Shown: positions 1-9,835, numbered from the stretch's first letter. The stretch is 17,929 nt of DNA from Podochytrium sp. JEL0797 (GCA_027596195.1 JADGJG010000498.1:1-17929), one strand, 5' to 3'. Notes: generated by a model from the letters alone, not told the origin. Numbers and translations are program-made.

Positions 1-577
1 CACCCCCCCACTCTTCGTCGACGCAGCAGCCCCAAACAAATTCACCCCCGTCACAGCCCCCCTCCCCGTAGCACTATGCTGCAACGGCACCGCCCCACCC
101 GCCACCATCCCCGTGCTCCACAAATAACTCGCCGGCGCGTTGGGAATCCACGCAGCAGGAACATCCACACACACGTTGAGGGTAGCAAGTGCGTAGTAAC
201 TCGTTCCGTAGTTGAGTGTTGCGACAGCAGTAGAGTTGGTGGTAGGGCCAAACGAAGGCGTGGAGGTTCCAAGTCCGTTGAGGACGTGAACAGTGTTGGT
301 TGAGTCGGCGAACACGACGATGAGGTTGGCGCCAGCCATGATCGGGGAGGCGGAGGATGCGGGGATGCCGAATCCGATGTAAGCGTTCTGATGCGATGTC
401 AGGAATGAACGAAATACGGAATTAGAAACTCACATTCGGAACGGGTCCGTTGATGCAGACGGTTGTGGACGAGGCGGAGGTCGTGCTGGGTGCGGCGGAG
501 AAGGAGAACTTGTCGGCCGTCAAGCCGGCAGAGGCGAGCGAAAGGAACGGGAGGAGAAGGGCAGCGCCGAAAACCAT
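1..577 (-). CDS. Secreted DOMON-domain protein, paralog 1 (3' part cut by window edge)
   Basis: Two exons on the minus strand: 577-434 and 387 to the window edge. The 46-nt intron 388-433 has a GTGAGT donor and CAG acceptor. 177 residues are visible. Residues 1-17 form a hydrophobic signal peptide ending near ASA. The body resembles the cellobiose-dehydrogenase-cytochrome type of DOMON domain: a Cys at 41 in VCINGP, the strand NAYIGFGIP, MAGANLIVVFAD, then YLWSTG and QHSATGRG near the end. Met65 and His152 sit where the Met/His haem ligands lie in that family, so b-type haem binding and an extracellular redox role are possible (inference). It is a tandem paralog of the next gene: the first intron has the same place and phase, but it lacks the second intron of its neighbour. 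The C-terminus is outside the window, so a GPI signal cannot be checked. Confidence 0.7.
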
Positions 578-724
578 TTTTTTTGTTCGATTTCTTTTGC
601 AATCAAATCAACGCACGCGCCACCCTCATTTCCTCCGTTTGTGTTGAAGGAGAATTCGTGATGCACAGTGAAAAAAACAACCATTCAGAGAACGGATAAT
701 ATCTTTGTCATTCAGACATTCGTA

Positions 725-1567
725 TCAAAACAAGACGCCACTCAACGCAACAAGAACCAACAAAGGCACCGAACCCGATACCCCTCCATTCGCGACAGAA
801 AAAGTCTTCATACCATTCAATTCACTCCCCTTCATGGCCGCCGCAGTTACACCCGGTGCACTGCTCGTCACCACTGCCGATGCAATACTCGACGTTGCAA
901 TCAAACTGGTCGCCCCAAGACTCGTCGCGACACCGTCAAACAACGACACCCCCCTCGCAACCCCTTTCCCCGTGGGCGCATGCTGCTGCACAGACCCATT
1001 TACCACCGTCCCAGTCGCCCAAATAAATCTGTTGGGTTACTTAATACAAAGAATTGAAAGGGGTGGTGGGGTTTTAGAAATGGAAGAACTCACGTCGAGA
1101 CATCCCTTACAACATCCATCCCAAAACACCCCCTCACCGTTCCGTTCACATACCAACTCTTCATCTCAGGAACCAAAGAAGTCGCAATCGCTTGATTCGA
1201 AGATTGCACAAACACCCCTTGTCCACCACGTCCTTGAATCAACATGGGTCCGAACGCGGTCGGGAAAACGGCAGCAATGGCGGCATTGATCATCATGTTG
1301 ACGGTGAATGTGTTTGGTTGGGTGGGGGGAATGCCGATGGCGATGTATTCGTTCTGGAAAGGGGGGTGGGGGGTTAAATAAGGGGGGGGGGGGGGGGGGG
1401 TGCGTGCGAGGGCAGTCGGGACGAACCAATCCGACAGGCCCTTGAATACACACGATGGTGGAAGAGTTGAGTGTGGTTGCGGAAAAGGAGAACGCGTTGT
1501 TGACACCACCCATGAAGGCGGCAAAAACGGAGGCTGCCATGGCAACAAGGAGGAGAAAAGCGCGCAT
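725..1567 (-). CDS. Secreted, probably GPI-anchored DOMON-domain protein, paralog 2
   Basis: Three exons on the minus strand: 1567-1427, 1353-1094 and 1028-725; introns of 73 and 65 nt; 234 residues. Residues 1-17 form a signal peptide (MRAFLLLVAMAASVFAA). The core follows paralog 1: VCIQGPV with Cys40, NEYIAIGIP, a Met pair at 67-68, FIWATG at 135-140 and His150 in VQQHAPTGKG. These match the strand pattern and the Met/His haem-ligand positions of CDH-type DOMON domains. After about residue 165 comes a Ser/Thr/Ala-rich stalk, then a hydrophobic end (VPLLVLVALSGVLF) with no charged tail, typical of a GPI-attachment signal. The likely location is the plasma membrane outer face or cell wall. 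The first intron carries a 19-base homopolymer. Haem binding and GPI attachment are inferred, not shown. Confidence 0.72.
1382..1400. repeat. 19-base poly-G tract inside an intron
   Basis: An uninterrupted run of 19 G on the plus strand lies in the first intron of DOMON paralog 2, so it reads as poly-C towards the acceptor in the transcript. More G-rich sequence continues at 1361-1373. It may act as an extreme pyrimidine tract, or it may simply be a length-unstable homopolymer. Confidence 0.9.
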
Positions 1568-1870
1568 GATTTTTCGAATTTTTTTTTCCCATTTCGGCAC
1601 CCCTTTTGGAAACCGCGCTGTATCATCACCCTTTCTTCCGATCCCTTCTCGAGTCTACAACAAAGTAAGGATACCCAAATCACCCTTTCATATGATCCCT
1701 CAACCATCACGTTTGATGCGTGACGCATGCCGTCTCACGCGCCCAGTCACGGCGGGGTTGGACGGGTGCCGAAACGCGATTGTTGCGGGGTTTCAATGAT
1801 GCTGAAGTAAACTGGTAAAAGGAGAAATAGTAGAAGAAGAGGAGTGAGGACACGGTGGAAGCGATTCAAA
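1568..1870. other. Divergent intergenic region between DOMON paralog 2 and COX9
   Basis: About 300 bases separate the two divergent genes and should hold both promoters. No conserved coding stretch is seen. T-rich and mixed sequence is present, but no clear TATA element could be assigned. Confidence 0.5.
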
Positions 1871-1942
1871 ATGCGCGAGAAGATTCGTTGTCTGCGTTTT
1901 TGCCGCTTCGCTTTTTTTTCGATTTCCACCAAAAAGCGAAAA

Positions 1943-2024
1943 GTAAGCCGCCATGTCCCCACGAGCCCTCGTTGCCCCCCCCACACGGCAGCACCCATCG
2001 TCTAACCCCCTCCTGTCCCTCTAG
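1943..2024 (+). other. Intron ending exactly at the COX9 start codon
   Basis: A strong GTAAGC donor at 1943, a TCTAAC branch-point-like site near 2011 and a CTCTAG acceptor at 2022-2024 define an 82-nt intron. Exon 2 begins with the ATG at 2025. If the upstream exon is only 5' UTR, this is a leader intron. If the ATG at 1871 is used, the intron interrupts a coding sequence in phase 0. Confidence 0.75.
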
Positions 2025-2240
2025 ATGCCATCCGCCATTGCCCCCATTACCGGCCGTTTCGGCAGACGTGTGACCCGCGACATTGTCGGCTCCCTCACCG
2101 TCGGCATCAGTGCGGGTTACTACTACTGGAACTATGTGCACCTGCCGTCCATCAGAGAGTGGAGAGCGTACGACAAGATTGTCATGGCCGAGACGAAGCA
2201 GATCCACGATGCCTGGGCTGCCGAGCAGAATTCGCAGTAA
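2025..2240 (+). CDS. COX9: Cytochrome c oxidase subunit VIIa (COX9-like)
   Basis: 71 residues. The N-terminus contains IAPITGRFGRRVTRDIV, matching the conserved start of yeast Cox9 (subunit VIIa; metazoan VIc), followed by one membrane segment at about residues 20-42 (GSLTVGISAGYYYWNYVHL) and a charged matrix-side or intermembrane tail ending AAEQNSQ. It is a small nuclear-encoded subunit of respiratory complex IV in the mitochondrial inner membrane. I chose the ATG at 2025 because family members begin just before IAPITG. An intron ends directly before it. An upstream ATG at 1871 would add 24 in-frame residues (MREKIRCLRFCRFAFF and on) across that intron. The extension is basic and hydrophobic but is not expected in the family. 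MON1 follows in the same direction about 240 bases downstream. Confidence 0.88.
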   Translation: MPSAIAPITGRFGRRVTRDIVGSLTVGISAGYYYWNYVHLPSIREWRAYDKIVMAETKQIHDAWAAEQNSQ

Positions 2241-2483
2241 AAAAACGTACTGTGTGTGAGAGAGGGGGGAGGAGGATGCTGGGGATTGTGTTTTGTTTCT
2301 TTTGTTGTATACTCGTTTCGTTTGTTTGTGATTGGGATCGTGGTTAGTGGGACCGTGGTGTGAGGGTTGGTTCGTGTGGTGTGGTCTCGAAAAACGAAGG
2401 AAAGGGAAACAACGCTGAATGCAACACTTGGTTCTTTGTCTTCTTGTTCTTATTCTCTTCATTAAAGAATACCGATCAAAATC

Positions 2484-4294
2484 ATGTCGCAAATAGAATC
2501 CTTCGACGAGATTTTCCCTGTGGGCAGGGATCCTGCAGAACCTCACGATGCTGAGTCGGACCCCTCTAGTCGCACTGGGTGGGCATCACGGCGCAAGCAC
2601 GTGTTTGTGCTTTCCGTGTCGGGAAAGGCCGTGTTTTCGCGGTTTGTTTGTTTAGTTAAATAAATGCGCTTATTCATCTTCTTTCTTATTAAGACACGGC
2701 AGCGAAGACGAAGTCGCCGAGCTGACGGGTGTGCTGGCCACGCTCGCTGCGCTTGTTGCGCTGGACCAGGGCGATGCGCTGCAGTCCTTCCAGGCACAGG
2801 GACACCGCTTTGTCTTTGCGAAGCGAGGGCCGCTGCTTTTGGTGGCAGTGGCGGCAACGGGGGAGGAGGACACTGAAGTATTTATTTGTATTTATTATAC
2901 TTGTATCCGTATTTATTTCCGAAGGGAAAATTGTATATCTTTGTATTCCCCTCCAGCTCACAAACCAGCTCAACTACGTCCACGCCCAAATCATCTCTAT
3001 CACAACCCAGCAACAAATCACCCGCATCTTTGAACAACGCTCCAACTTTGACCTGCGCCAACTCCTCACAGGCACAGACTCGTTCCTCCACTCCCTCATT
3101 GCCGCCTTCTCCCGCTCCCCAGCCTACTCCCTCGAATCCACCCCAACCCTCGCCATGCCCACAAAACTCCGCTCCAAACTCGCCAAAACCATGTCCACAA
3201 CCCCACCAAAACACGTCCTCTACGCCCTCCTCGCCACAAAAACCCACCTCCTCACAACCCTCCACCCAAAACCCACCCCCTTACACCCAAAAGACGCCCT
3301 CCTCCTCCTCACTCTCCTGCACGCGAACCTATCGACATTCCAATCCGGTATCGAAGCATGGACTCCCCTCTGTCTCCCCGAATACAACCCCAACGCGTTT
3401 TTGAATGCGTACGTGTGTTGCCTTTTACCGGCTCAAGAGCGCGTGGATCCTGGGACTGAGTGTGAGAGTGGTCTTGAGGAGGAGGGGAGGGGTAGTCGCG
3501 AGGATGTGTTTTTGGTGTGTGTGTCGAGGGAGAGGGAGGGCTTTTATGACGTGAGTCAGTATAAGCAGTCGATCATGGAGGTAAAGGATTCCCTTTTTTC
3601 TACTGTATTCTTGTCCCCATTTGGGGGATTTGCTCCTTTCCCTTCACCAAGAAACCAACCAAAAATCGAAAAAAAAACACACAGTCTCTCGAATCCAAAT
3701 CCTGTTTCGACGCCATCGACCAGTGTCTCCAGGACTTTCCGTACCCCCCGCCGGATCTCGGCGCCCTCCTCATGAAACCCACACAACGAATCCGCCATTT
3801 TACTTGCCGCGTGAAACGATCACAGCAATGCACAGAATCGAAACCGTTGGCTCCTTATACGTCTGCTTCCGATTATGAGCGGTATGGATGAGGAATTTCT
3901 TCGGAGAGGGGCGGGCCATCGCCGTCGATATAGTCAACTTACTTTTTCCCCCCCCTCCCAGATTACTCGTCCTATACCAGCTCGTCCTCTCGAAACTCTA
4001 CCCACCCGCAACCTCGGGAACGAAACCTGGCAAATTCGTATTCATCAAAGGCACGCATGAAGTCGTGTTGGGGATGGTGAGGGCGGCCCCGTAACTCTTC
4101 CTCCATTCATTCCTAACCAGCCCCCGCCCTCATCTCCTCTCTCTCACCTTACCCCCCCTTAAAACTAGACAACCATGTCATACGACATTTTTGCCGCATT
4201 CCATCCACTCGTTTCGAAAAGCGACGCGGAGCAGAATGTGATGGCGTTGTATCGGTGGATCAAAAAGAAGGACGCGGTTTTGTTTTCGGAATAG
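2484..4294 (+). CDS. MON1: Vacuolar fusion protein MON1 (Rab7/Ypt7 GEF subunit)
   Basis: Six exons: 2484-2641, 2694-2877, 2957-3580, 3685-3881, 3962-4076 and 4169-4294, with introns of 52-104 nt, giving 467 residues in one frame. Mon1 landmarks appear in order: KHVFVLSVSGKAVFSR (residues 38-53), HRFVFAKRGPLLLVAVAATG, LNYVHAQIISI, RIFEQRSNFDLRQLLTGTDSFL (ending near 156), EAWTPLCLPEYNPNAFLNAY, CFDAIDQCLQDFPYP, KFVFIKGTHEVVLGM and the end ALYRWIKKKDAVLFSE. The protein has three longin folds in known homologs, pairs with Ccz1, and activates Rab7/Ypt7 for endosome-to-vacuole fusion and autophagy. It is somewhat shorter than many homologs, mainly through a short N-terminal tail. The first intron ends in AAG. 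Exon 3 changes from C-rich to G-rich near 3390. Confidence 0.94.
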
Positions 4295-4412
4295 AATTGT
4301 AAAAGGTCGCTTTTTGTGTTTTTGGGTGAAAGGTTTGGGTCCCACGCGGGATCTTTTCGGGGAATCTCGGGTGGCGGGGGTGATCGAACCCTCGACAAAA
4401 AAAATTATCGCC

Positions 4413-5648
4413 ATGATGCTCCGTTCATTCGTCCCCCTCACGCGCCGCGCTTACTCAACGCTCACTGCTGGTCCGTATGCCTCTCCTAACCGAATAGGTC
4501 ACCTCATTCCATTGTGTACTCACGACCACAATTAACAGACTCGATCAAATCGATCGGCGTGATTGGCGCGGGACAAATGGGCATCGGGATCGCGCAAGTC
4601 TCTGCGCAGAATGCCAAAACACCTGTTCTTTTGCTCGATGCGGACGAGAGACAGCTCGAGAAGGGCGTCAAGGCGATTGGTAACGAAATGCATCCATTAC
4701 TGATGGTTATGTTTGTTTTGACCCACCGCGCATTTCTTTCACCAGCATCCAACCTCGAAAAGGCTGTTTCCAAGGGGAAGATCACTTCCGCCACCAGAGA
4801 CGAAACCATGTCTTTGATTCGAACCACCACGGAAATGGCCGATTTTTCTGCCACCGATTTCGTGATTGAGGTGACCCCCCCACTCTCTCTCCCTCTCCCC
4901 TTACTACCAACCTAACCCAAACCCACTACTCAAAAAAAGGCCGTCAGCGAAAACCCGTCCCTCAAACGCGAACTGTTCCTCAACCTCGACCAAATCACAA
5001 AAAAGTCCGCCATCCTGTCCTCCAACACCTCCTCCATCAGCATCACCAAAATCGCAGCCGCCACAGCGCGTGCAGACAAAGTAATCGGAATGCATTTCAT
5101 GAATCCAGTTCCGGTACGAAATTTCTTTTGTTCCCATGCCACCCCCTTCTGACATTCTTTACACCAAAAAGGTGATGCAACTCGTTGAAATCATCCCCGG
5201 ACTCGCCACAAGCCCCGAAACACTCCAAGTGACACTCGAATTGGCCAAAAAAATGGGCAAAATCACGACCGAAAGCGCCGATGTGCCTGGATTCATTGCG
5301 AACCGCGTGTTGATGCCGTACATTAACGAAGCGATTTATGTGCTCCAAGAGGTGTGTGTGAGCCATATCCCTCTTTTGCAACTTCGACTCAAAATATAAA
5401 TACAGGGAATCGCAACCAAAGAACACATTGACACCACAATGAAACTCGGCACGAACGTTCCCATGGGTCCCTTGACGCTTGCGGATTTTATTGGGTTGGA
5501 TACGTGTTTGGCCATCATGCGCGTGTTGCACACGCAGTTGGGGGATACCAAGTATCGCCCGAGTCCGTTGTTGGTGAAGTATGTGGATGCCGGGTGGTTG
5601 GGGAAGAAGAGCGGGAGAGGGTTTTATGAGTATGCGGCGAAGAAGTGA
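4413..5648 (+). CDS. Mitochondrial 3-hydroxyacyl-CoA dehydrogenase (short-chain, HADH type)
   Basis: Six exons: 4413-4470, 4539-4679, 4746-4870, 4940-5113, 5172-5351 and 5406-5648, with introns of 54-69 nt, giving 306 residues, the usual family length. The first 19 residues ([19 protein letters not shown]) look like a mitochondrial presequence. The NAD-binding GAGQMG lies at residues 29-34. The catalytic pair is His160 in GMHFMNPVP and Glu172 in [43 protein letters not shown] and KSGRGFYEY are all present. The enzyme oxidises L-3-hydroxyacyl-CoA to 3-ketoacyl-CoA in beta-oxidation; a 3-hydroxybutyryl-CoA preference is also possible. Two introns end in A-rich AAG acceptors without a pyrimidine tract. 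The gene starts 118 bases after MON1. Confidence 0.93.
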
Positions 5649-5658
5649 ACAGGAATTG

Positions 5659-5664
5659 AATAAA
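5659..5664 (+). terminator. Poly(A) signal AATAAA of the acyl-CoA dehydrogenase gene
   Basis: A canonical AATAAA begins 11 bases after the TGA stop, in an 80-base gap before the next start codon. Its position fits a very short 3' UTR. Confidence 0.55.
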
Positions 5665-5728
5665 CGAAGCCTTCTGGAATTGAAAAAAAAACAGGAAGGA
5701 CAAATCAAGCAAAAATAATCACAAAATC

Positions 5729-8182
5729 ATGGACGCGTCGAAAACAACAAAAACCGGGTCTCGCACATCATGGTCCGGATCCAACCTCAACACAAACTAT
5801 CGCGCGTCAAGCTGGCCCACCCTCTCCACAACTTCAAAACCAAAGACTTCAAAAACAACAAAACCATCCTCCGACACGTCGGATCCCGCTCACGCGTCTC
5901 TATCCACACAAACCAACCTCGTTATTCCTCCCCACATGGACGCTTCCCTCCTCCTCGAAACACTCCTCGTCCCAACCCCCACAATAGGAATCCACCTGTG
6001 GAGCCTCAGCCTCGCGAAATCCACCACCAAAATGACCCCACAAACTCTGCACCCATTATCCCACATTGCCTGCCTCGGATTCCTCGACCTCTCCGAAACA
6101 GACGTCTCTCTACCAACCCTCCAATCCACCCTCCGCCAAATCCAAATCCTCCGCCTCCATTTATTCCTATGCCCCAACATCCAATCCGTTGTGAAATCAC
6201 AAACCCATCAAACCCTCAGTTTCGGATCCACACATGTGCAAGACGCGCAAACGATGGCCGAGTTGCATGTTGCTGGGGTTTCGGCGGACGCGTGCGTGTT
6301 TGCGGGAAATGTCACGGAGGAGGAGGTGCGTGGGTTTTTGACGTATTCGATGCCGAATGTGTGGATTTTGGATGGTGTGCCTGTGTTGCATCATGAAAGG
6401 AAACGATGGGTGAGGTATTTCTCGGAGGGGGGTAGGGGACAGTTTTCGGATTTGGTGAGTTTTATATTGTGCGGTTTATTGGAATTAGGCACCTCCTTTT
6501 GTTCCACTATTAACACTAGTTAATAGGTTCGCAAGCACTTTGTTGACTTCGAATCCCCTTTCGTGCCAAGGCTCAAGAAACAGTACCCACCGCCCTCCCC
6601 AATTCGCGCTGAATACGTGTACGAATCGCCCATCCAACAAAAACTCTGGAGCGCACGAGCCAAAAAACTAATTGGAGAAATGCCCACCGAATTCACCATG
6701 CCCCTCGACCAAGACGTCTGGCGCCTCAAACGCCTCTGCGCCGATTTAGAACGCCGCGTGATTCAAACCCTGCCTCCCTCCGTCTTCAGCTTGGAAACCG
6801 TGCGAGGAAGTGTAGCCGCCTTCGCGGGGGTTCCGAACCAATATTCCCCTCTTCAAAACATCTCCAAGTTCGAAACACCCTTCAGCCTAGACTCCAAAAT
6901 CTGCCTCGCGTTGTTGATTTTCGGTTCCTTGGTTGAACAAGTCCCCATCCATTTAGCCCAATCAGCGCTCGAATCCATCTTCGAAGCCAACGACCCCGAA
7001 ACAGGCCGTCGCAAAACACACTGGGCACAGCGCCCCGTCTCCCCGCTTCTCTGGAGAGTCCAAGAACGCCTCGAATACCTCGGAATCCTCCTCGCAGTAA
7101 TTCAAATGGACCAAACAACCCACCAACCTCCAACACCCCACCAACTCTTATTCCCAACCACCCACCACTCCCCCGAAACACGCTCCCGAATCCTCTCCCG
7201 CATCAACCCCCTCCACCCAACCCTCCGCCTCATGCACGAGCTCATCTACACCCCCCACCCCTCCCCCACCCCCTTCTCCTTCCAAACCTTCTCCCCCCCA
7301 ACAACCCCAGCACCCCCCTCCAAACACTTCACAACAACAACCCACCTCCTCTCCACCCACCACCTCCCCACCCTCCTCCGCACCCACCCCCACAAACCCA
7401 CTTCCCTACACACCCTCCCCCTCCTCCACCTCTCCCTCCTCCCCTTCCTCATCCACAAATCCGCCCGAATCCCCAGCAAAGACTTCCTCCTCCTCTTCCC
7501 CGCCCTCCAAACCCTCCTCCAATCCGTTGCAAGAGCTTCCGTGAGACTCTGCATCCGGCGCGGGGAGTGTCCCGCCGCGGTGGCGGATAGCGGTGGTGCG
7601 GATCGGAGTCGAAGTCGGTCGAGGACGAGGAGTGTCGGGACCCGTTGCGGGGGTGGTGGGTTGGAGGTGTGGGGGCCGTATGAGAAGGTGTGGAGGATTG
7701 CGGTGGATGGGGTGATGAGTGTGAGAGAAATCAATGAATGGATGGAGAATGCAACGGAAGGGGAGAAGGGAGAGAACGATGATGGGGGCGGGGACGAGGA
7801 GAGTGACGAGGAAGGTGAGAGTGAGAGTCGAGATCTCGACAACTCCGTTGATGCTCTCGAGTTTCAAATCAAGCTCAAGATTTTGGAAGCGGTGGATGCG
7901 ATTGTTTGGATCGTGTATGGCGAGTTGGAGGAGGAACGCGGTGGTTTTGGGATGCAAACAAACCGGGAGACGCTGCAGCCTCCGAAAACTCCAGAACCAG
8001 CTGGACAAGAGAAAGCAGCGGCAGAGGATCTGTACCCTGAACCAAACACCATTGCAGCAGCATATGAAAGTGATGACGAAATGAGAATGTTTGACCTCCT
8101 GCGAAGCTTGAGAATGTCGAGACATCCGAGGGACCCTGTTCCGACAAGCCTCGTGTTGAAAGGAAATAAGTTGAAAGCATGA
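5729..8182 (+). CDS. Large leucine-rich, low-complexity protein of unknown function
   Basis: Two exons, 5729-6454 and 6527-8182, joined by a 72-nt GTGAGT...TAATAG intron in phase 0; 793 residues. I do not recognise the family with certainty. Residues about 70-160 show leucine-rich-repeat-like spacing (HIACLGFLDLSETDVSLPTL, IQILRLHLFL). A region at about 185-255 looks globular and conserved (MPNVWILDGVPVLHHERKRW, RYFSEGGRGQFSDLVRKHF) and resembles the cap after an LRR block. Residues about 430-580 are rich in Pro, Thr, His and Leu. About 597-614 is Arg/Ser-rich, and about 655-685 is strongly acidic. The C-terminus ends SLVLKGNKLKA. No membrane segment or signal peptide is evident. The composition flips from C-rich to G-rich twice, once in each exon. 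A further unrecognised intron in the low-complexity part cannot be excluded, but the frame stays open without one. Confidence 0.75.
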
Positions 8183-8188
8183 AATAAA
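8183..8188 (+). terminator. Poly(A) signal AATAAA directly after the unknown LRR-like gene
   Basis: AATAAA starts at the base after the TGA stop. The convergent septin gene ends at 8263, so the two 3' ends share only about 80 bases and their transcripts may overlap. Confidence 0.55.
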
Positions 8189-8262
8189 CACAAACTGGAA
8201 GTTGTATTTTCGTTGAAGGAACGAACTGAAAGGAAAGAGAAAAAAAATTAAGCTCCGAAAAT

Positions 8263-9701
8263 CTAGGCAGTTTCTTCCTCCTCGTCGTCGCTGCAATAGA
8301 GAGAACGAGTGACCAAAAAAATTAGCCACAATAAAACAACAAAACAGAAAATAAACTTACTCGTGATGCCCCTCCTTGCTCAACTTCTCCGTTCTCCATG
8401 TCTCATACAACACATCGTGCGTGATATCCTTGAGATCGTGCAAGTGCGAGCTCAACAGCATGTATCTGAGTTTCGAAAAGTCGCAGTGCTTGCTGTTGTC
8501 GACTTCAACCACACCCCACGGGTACTGACGACATCTCACGCGACGACCGCCGAGAACGACTTCGTCTTCGGAACCAATCACAGAGAACGGCAGGAGAGCC
8601 TGAATAAAAAGAAGGCAGCTATCAGTTTCAGCATTCACCCCCTTCCTTATTCGATCGCAAAAAACAGCCAAACACGCACCCTCAACTCGTTATTCTCCTC
8701 AATCGTCTCCTCATCATCCTCCTCCTCGTCATACGGGAAATCGTAGATGGGAATCTTGTAGTGACTAATGTCCTCCATGACTCTCTTCTTGAACGCATTC
8801 AGCTCCTGCGGGGTCATGGAGTCGGCCTTTGCGACTACGGGGATCACGTTGGTACGGGGTCCAAGTTGACGCATGAACTCAATGTCCATTTCGCGAAGAC
8901 TGTGGCCGGTGGGTTGGATAAAGTAGAGGAGGACGTGAACGCGGTTGTCTTTTTTGGTTGGAGAGAGAGAGAGAGTGGGTGGGTTGTCAGCCAGACCGAA
9001 AAATTCAAAACAGCCACAAAACTCCCCCAAAAAAACGAATTCGCCCGCCCTCACCTTGGAATCTCGGGTTTCTCTTGATTCTCGATTCCTGCGACAAAAT
9101 CTCCTCGTACTGGTGCTCAATGTATCCCAGAATATCCTCAAACGCAGGCTCATTGTTGATATTATCTCCAAATCCAGGCGTGTCCACAACCGTAAGCGAC
9201 AGCTTGAGACCATCCTCATCCATCTCTGCGCACGCGTCATTAGTCAACAGAAAATCGCATATATTGGGTCGGAATCACCGCCAACAACTCACCAACAGTC
9301 GTCGGAGTGATACTGATGGTCTTCTTCTCGGCCGCCTTCTCCGCATCCACGTGGTCCTTGCGCAGAAGCACGGGCGTTTCGCACAGCGTGTTGACAAACG
9401 TTGATTTCCCGCACCCAGAGGAACCTATTACCCACTACTGTGAGCTTCTCTTCCGCCTGGATAACACGCGAATACGCACCCACGATCATGACGGTGAAGG
9501 CAAGACCCTTCTTGGTGGCCTTTCTGCGCACCTGGGGAGATATCATCAGCAAGTCGTATTTGACGGGTGCGGGTGAGGAGGGATCTCCCGCTGCCTGGAC
9601 GGGCAGAGGATTCCGCCTGGCACATCCTGCATCCGCATGCATGGCCATCAAGAGGGGGCAGCACTTACTCCGGCGGATTTGACACTCGCACTGCTCGACA
9701 T
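8263..9701 (-). CDS. Septin, Cdc11/AspA-like
   Basis: Seven exons on the minus strand: 9701-9669, 9594-9480, 9424-9293, 9225-9055, 8948-8680, 8599-8361 and 8290-8263; introns of 55-106 nt; 328 residues. The GTPase core is complete: G1 GSSGCGKS at 50-57, G3 DTPG at 108-111, G4 AKAD at 190-193, and the septin unique element around [45 protein letters not shown] and [10 protein letters not shown] fit the fungal Cdc11/AspA class best. Septins polymerise into heteromeric filaments at the cell cortex and septation sites. The protein stops shortly after the GTPase domain with an acidic end (DDDEEEETA) and has no C-terminal coiled coil. The first exon codes for only 11 residues. One acceptor is AAAAAAG. 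Confidence 0.92.
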
Positions 9702-9835
9702 CGAAAGTTGCAAATTGAATTTTTTTCTACCGATGCAATTTCGCGGAGACACACGGACGGAGAAGAGTCGGCGGAAAAATGAACAACGAGAAGCAGATGC
9801 AGAAACACCCTTTCTTTATCGTCATAATAAACCCA

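Noticed and set aside
4374..4396. TGATCGAACCCTCGAC resembles a reversed tRNA T arm
   Set aside because: No D arm, anticodon arm or pairing acceptor is found at the right distance on either strand, and it sits directly before the acyl-CoA dehydrogenase start.
5890..7393. Several minus-strand open frames rich in Gly, Val and Glu opposite the LRR-like gene
   Set aside because: They mirror the C-rich sense strand; there is no conserved motif, and the plus-strand gene explains the stretch.
8956..8975. GAGA-type simple repeat as a regulatory element
   Set aside because: It lies in a septin intron, is short, and similar purine runs occur elsewhere (for example 15809-15840).
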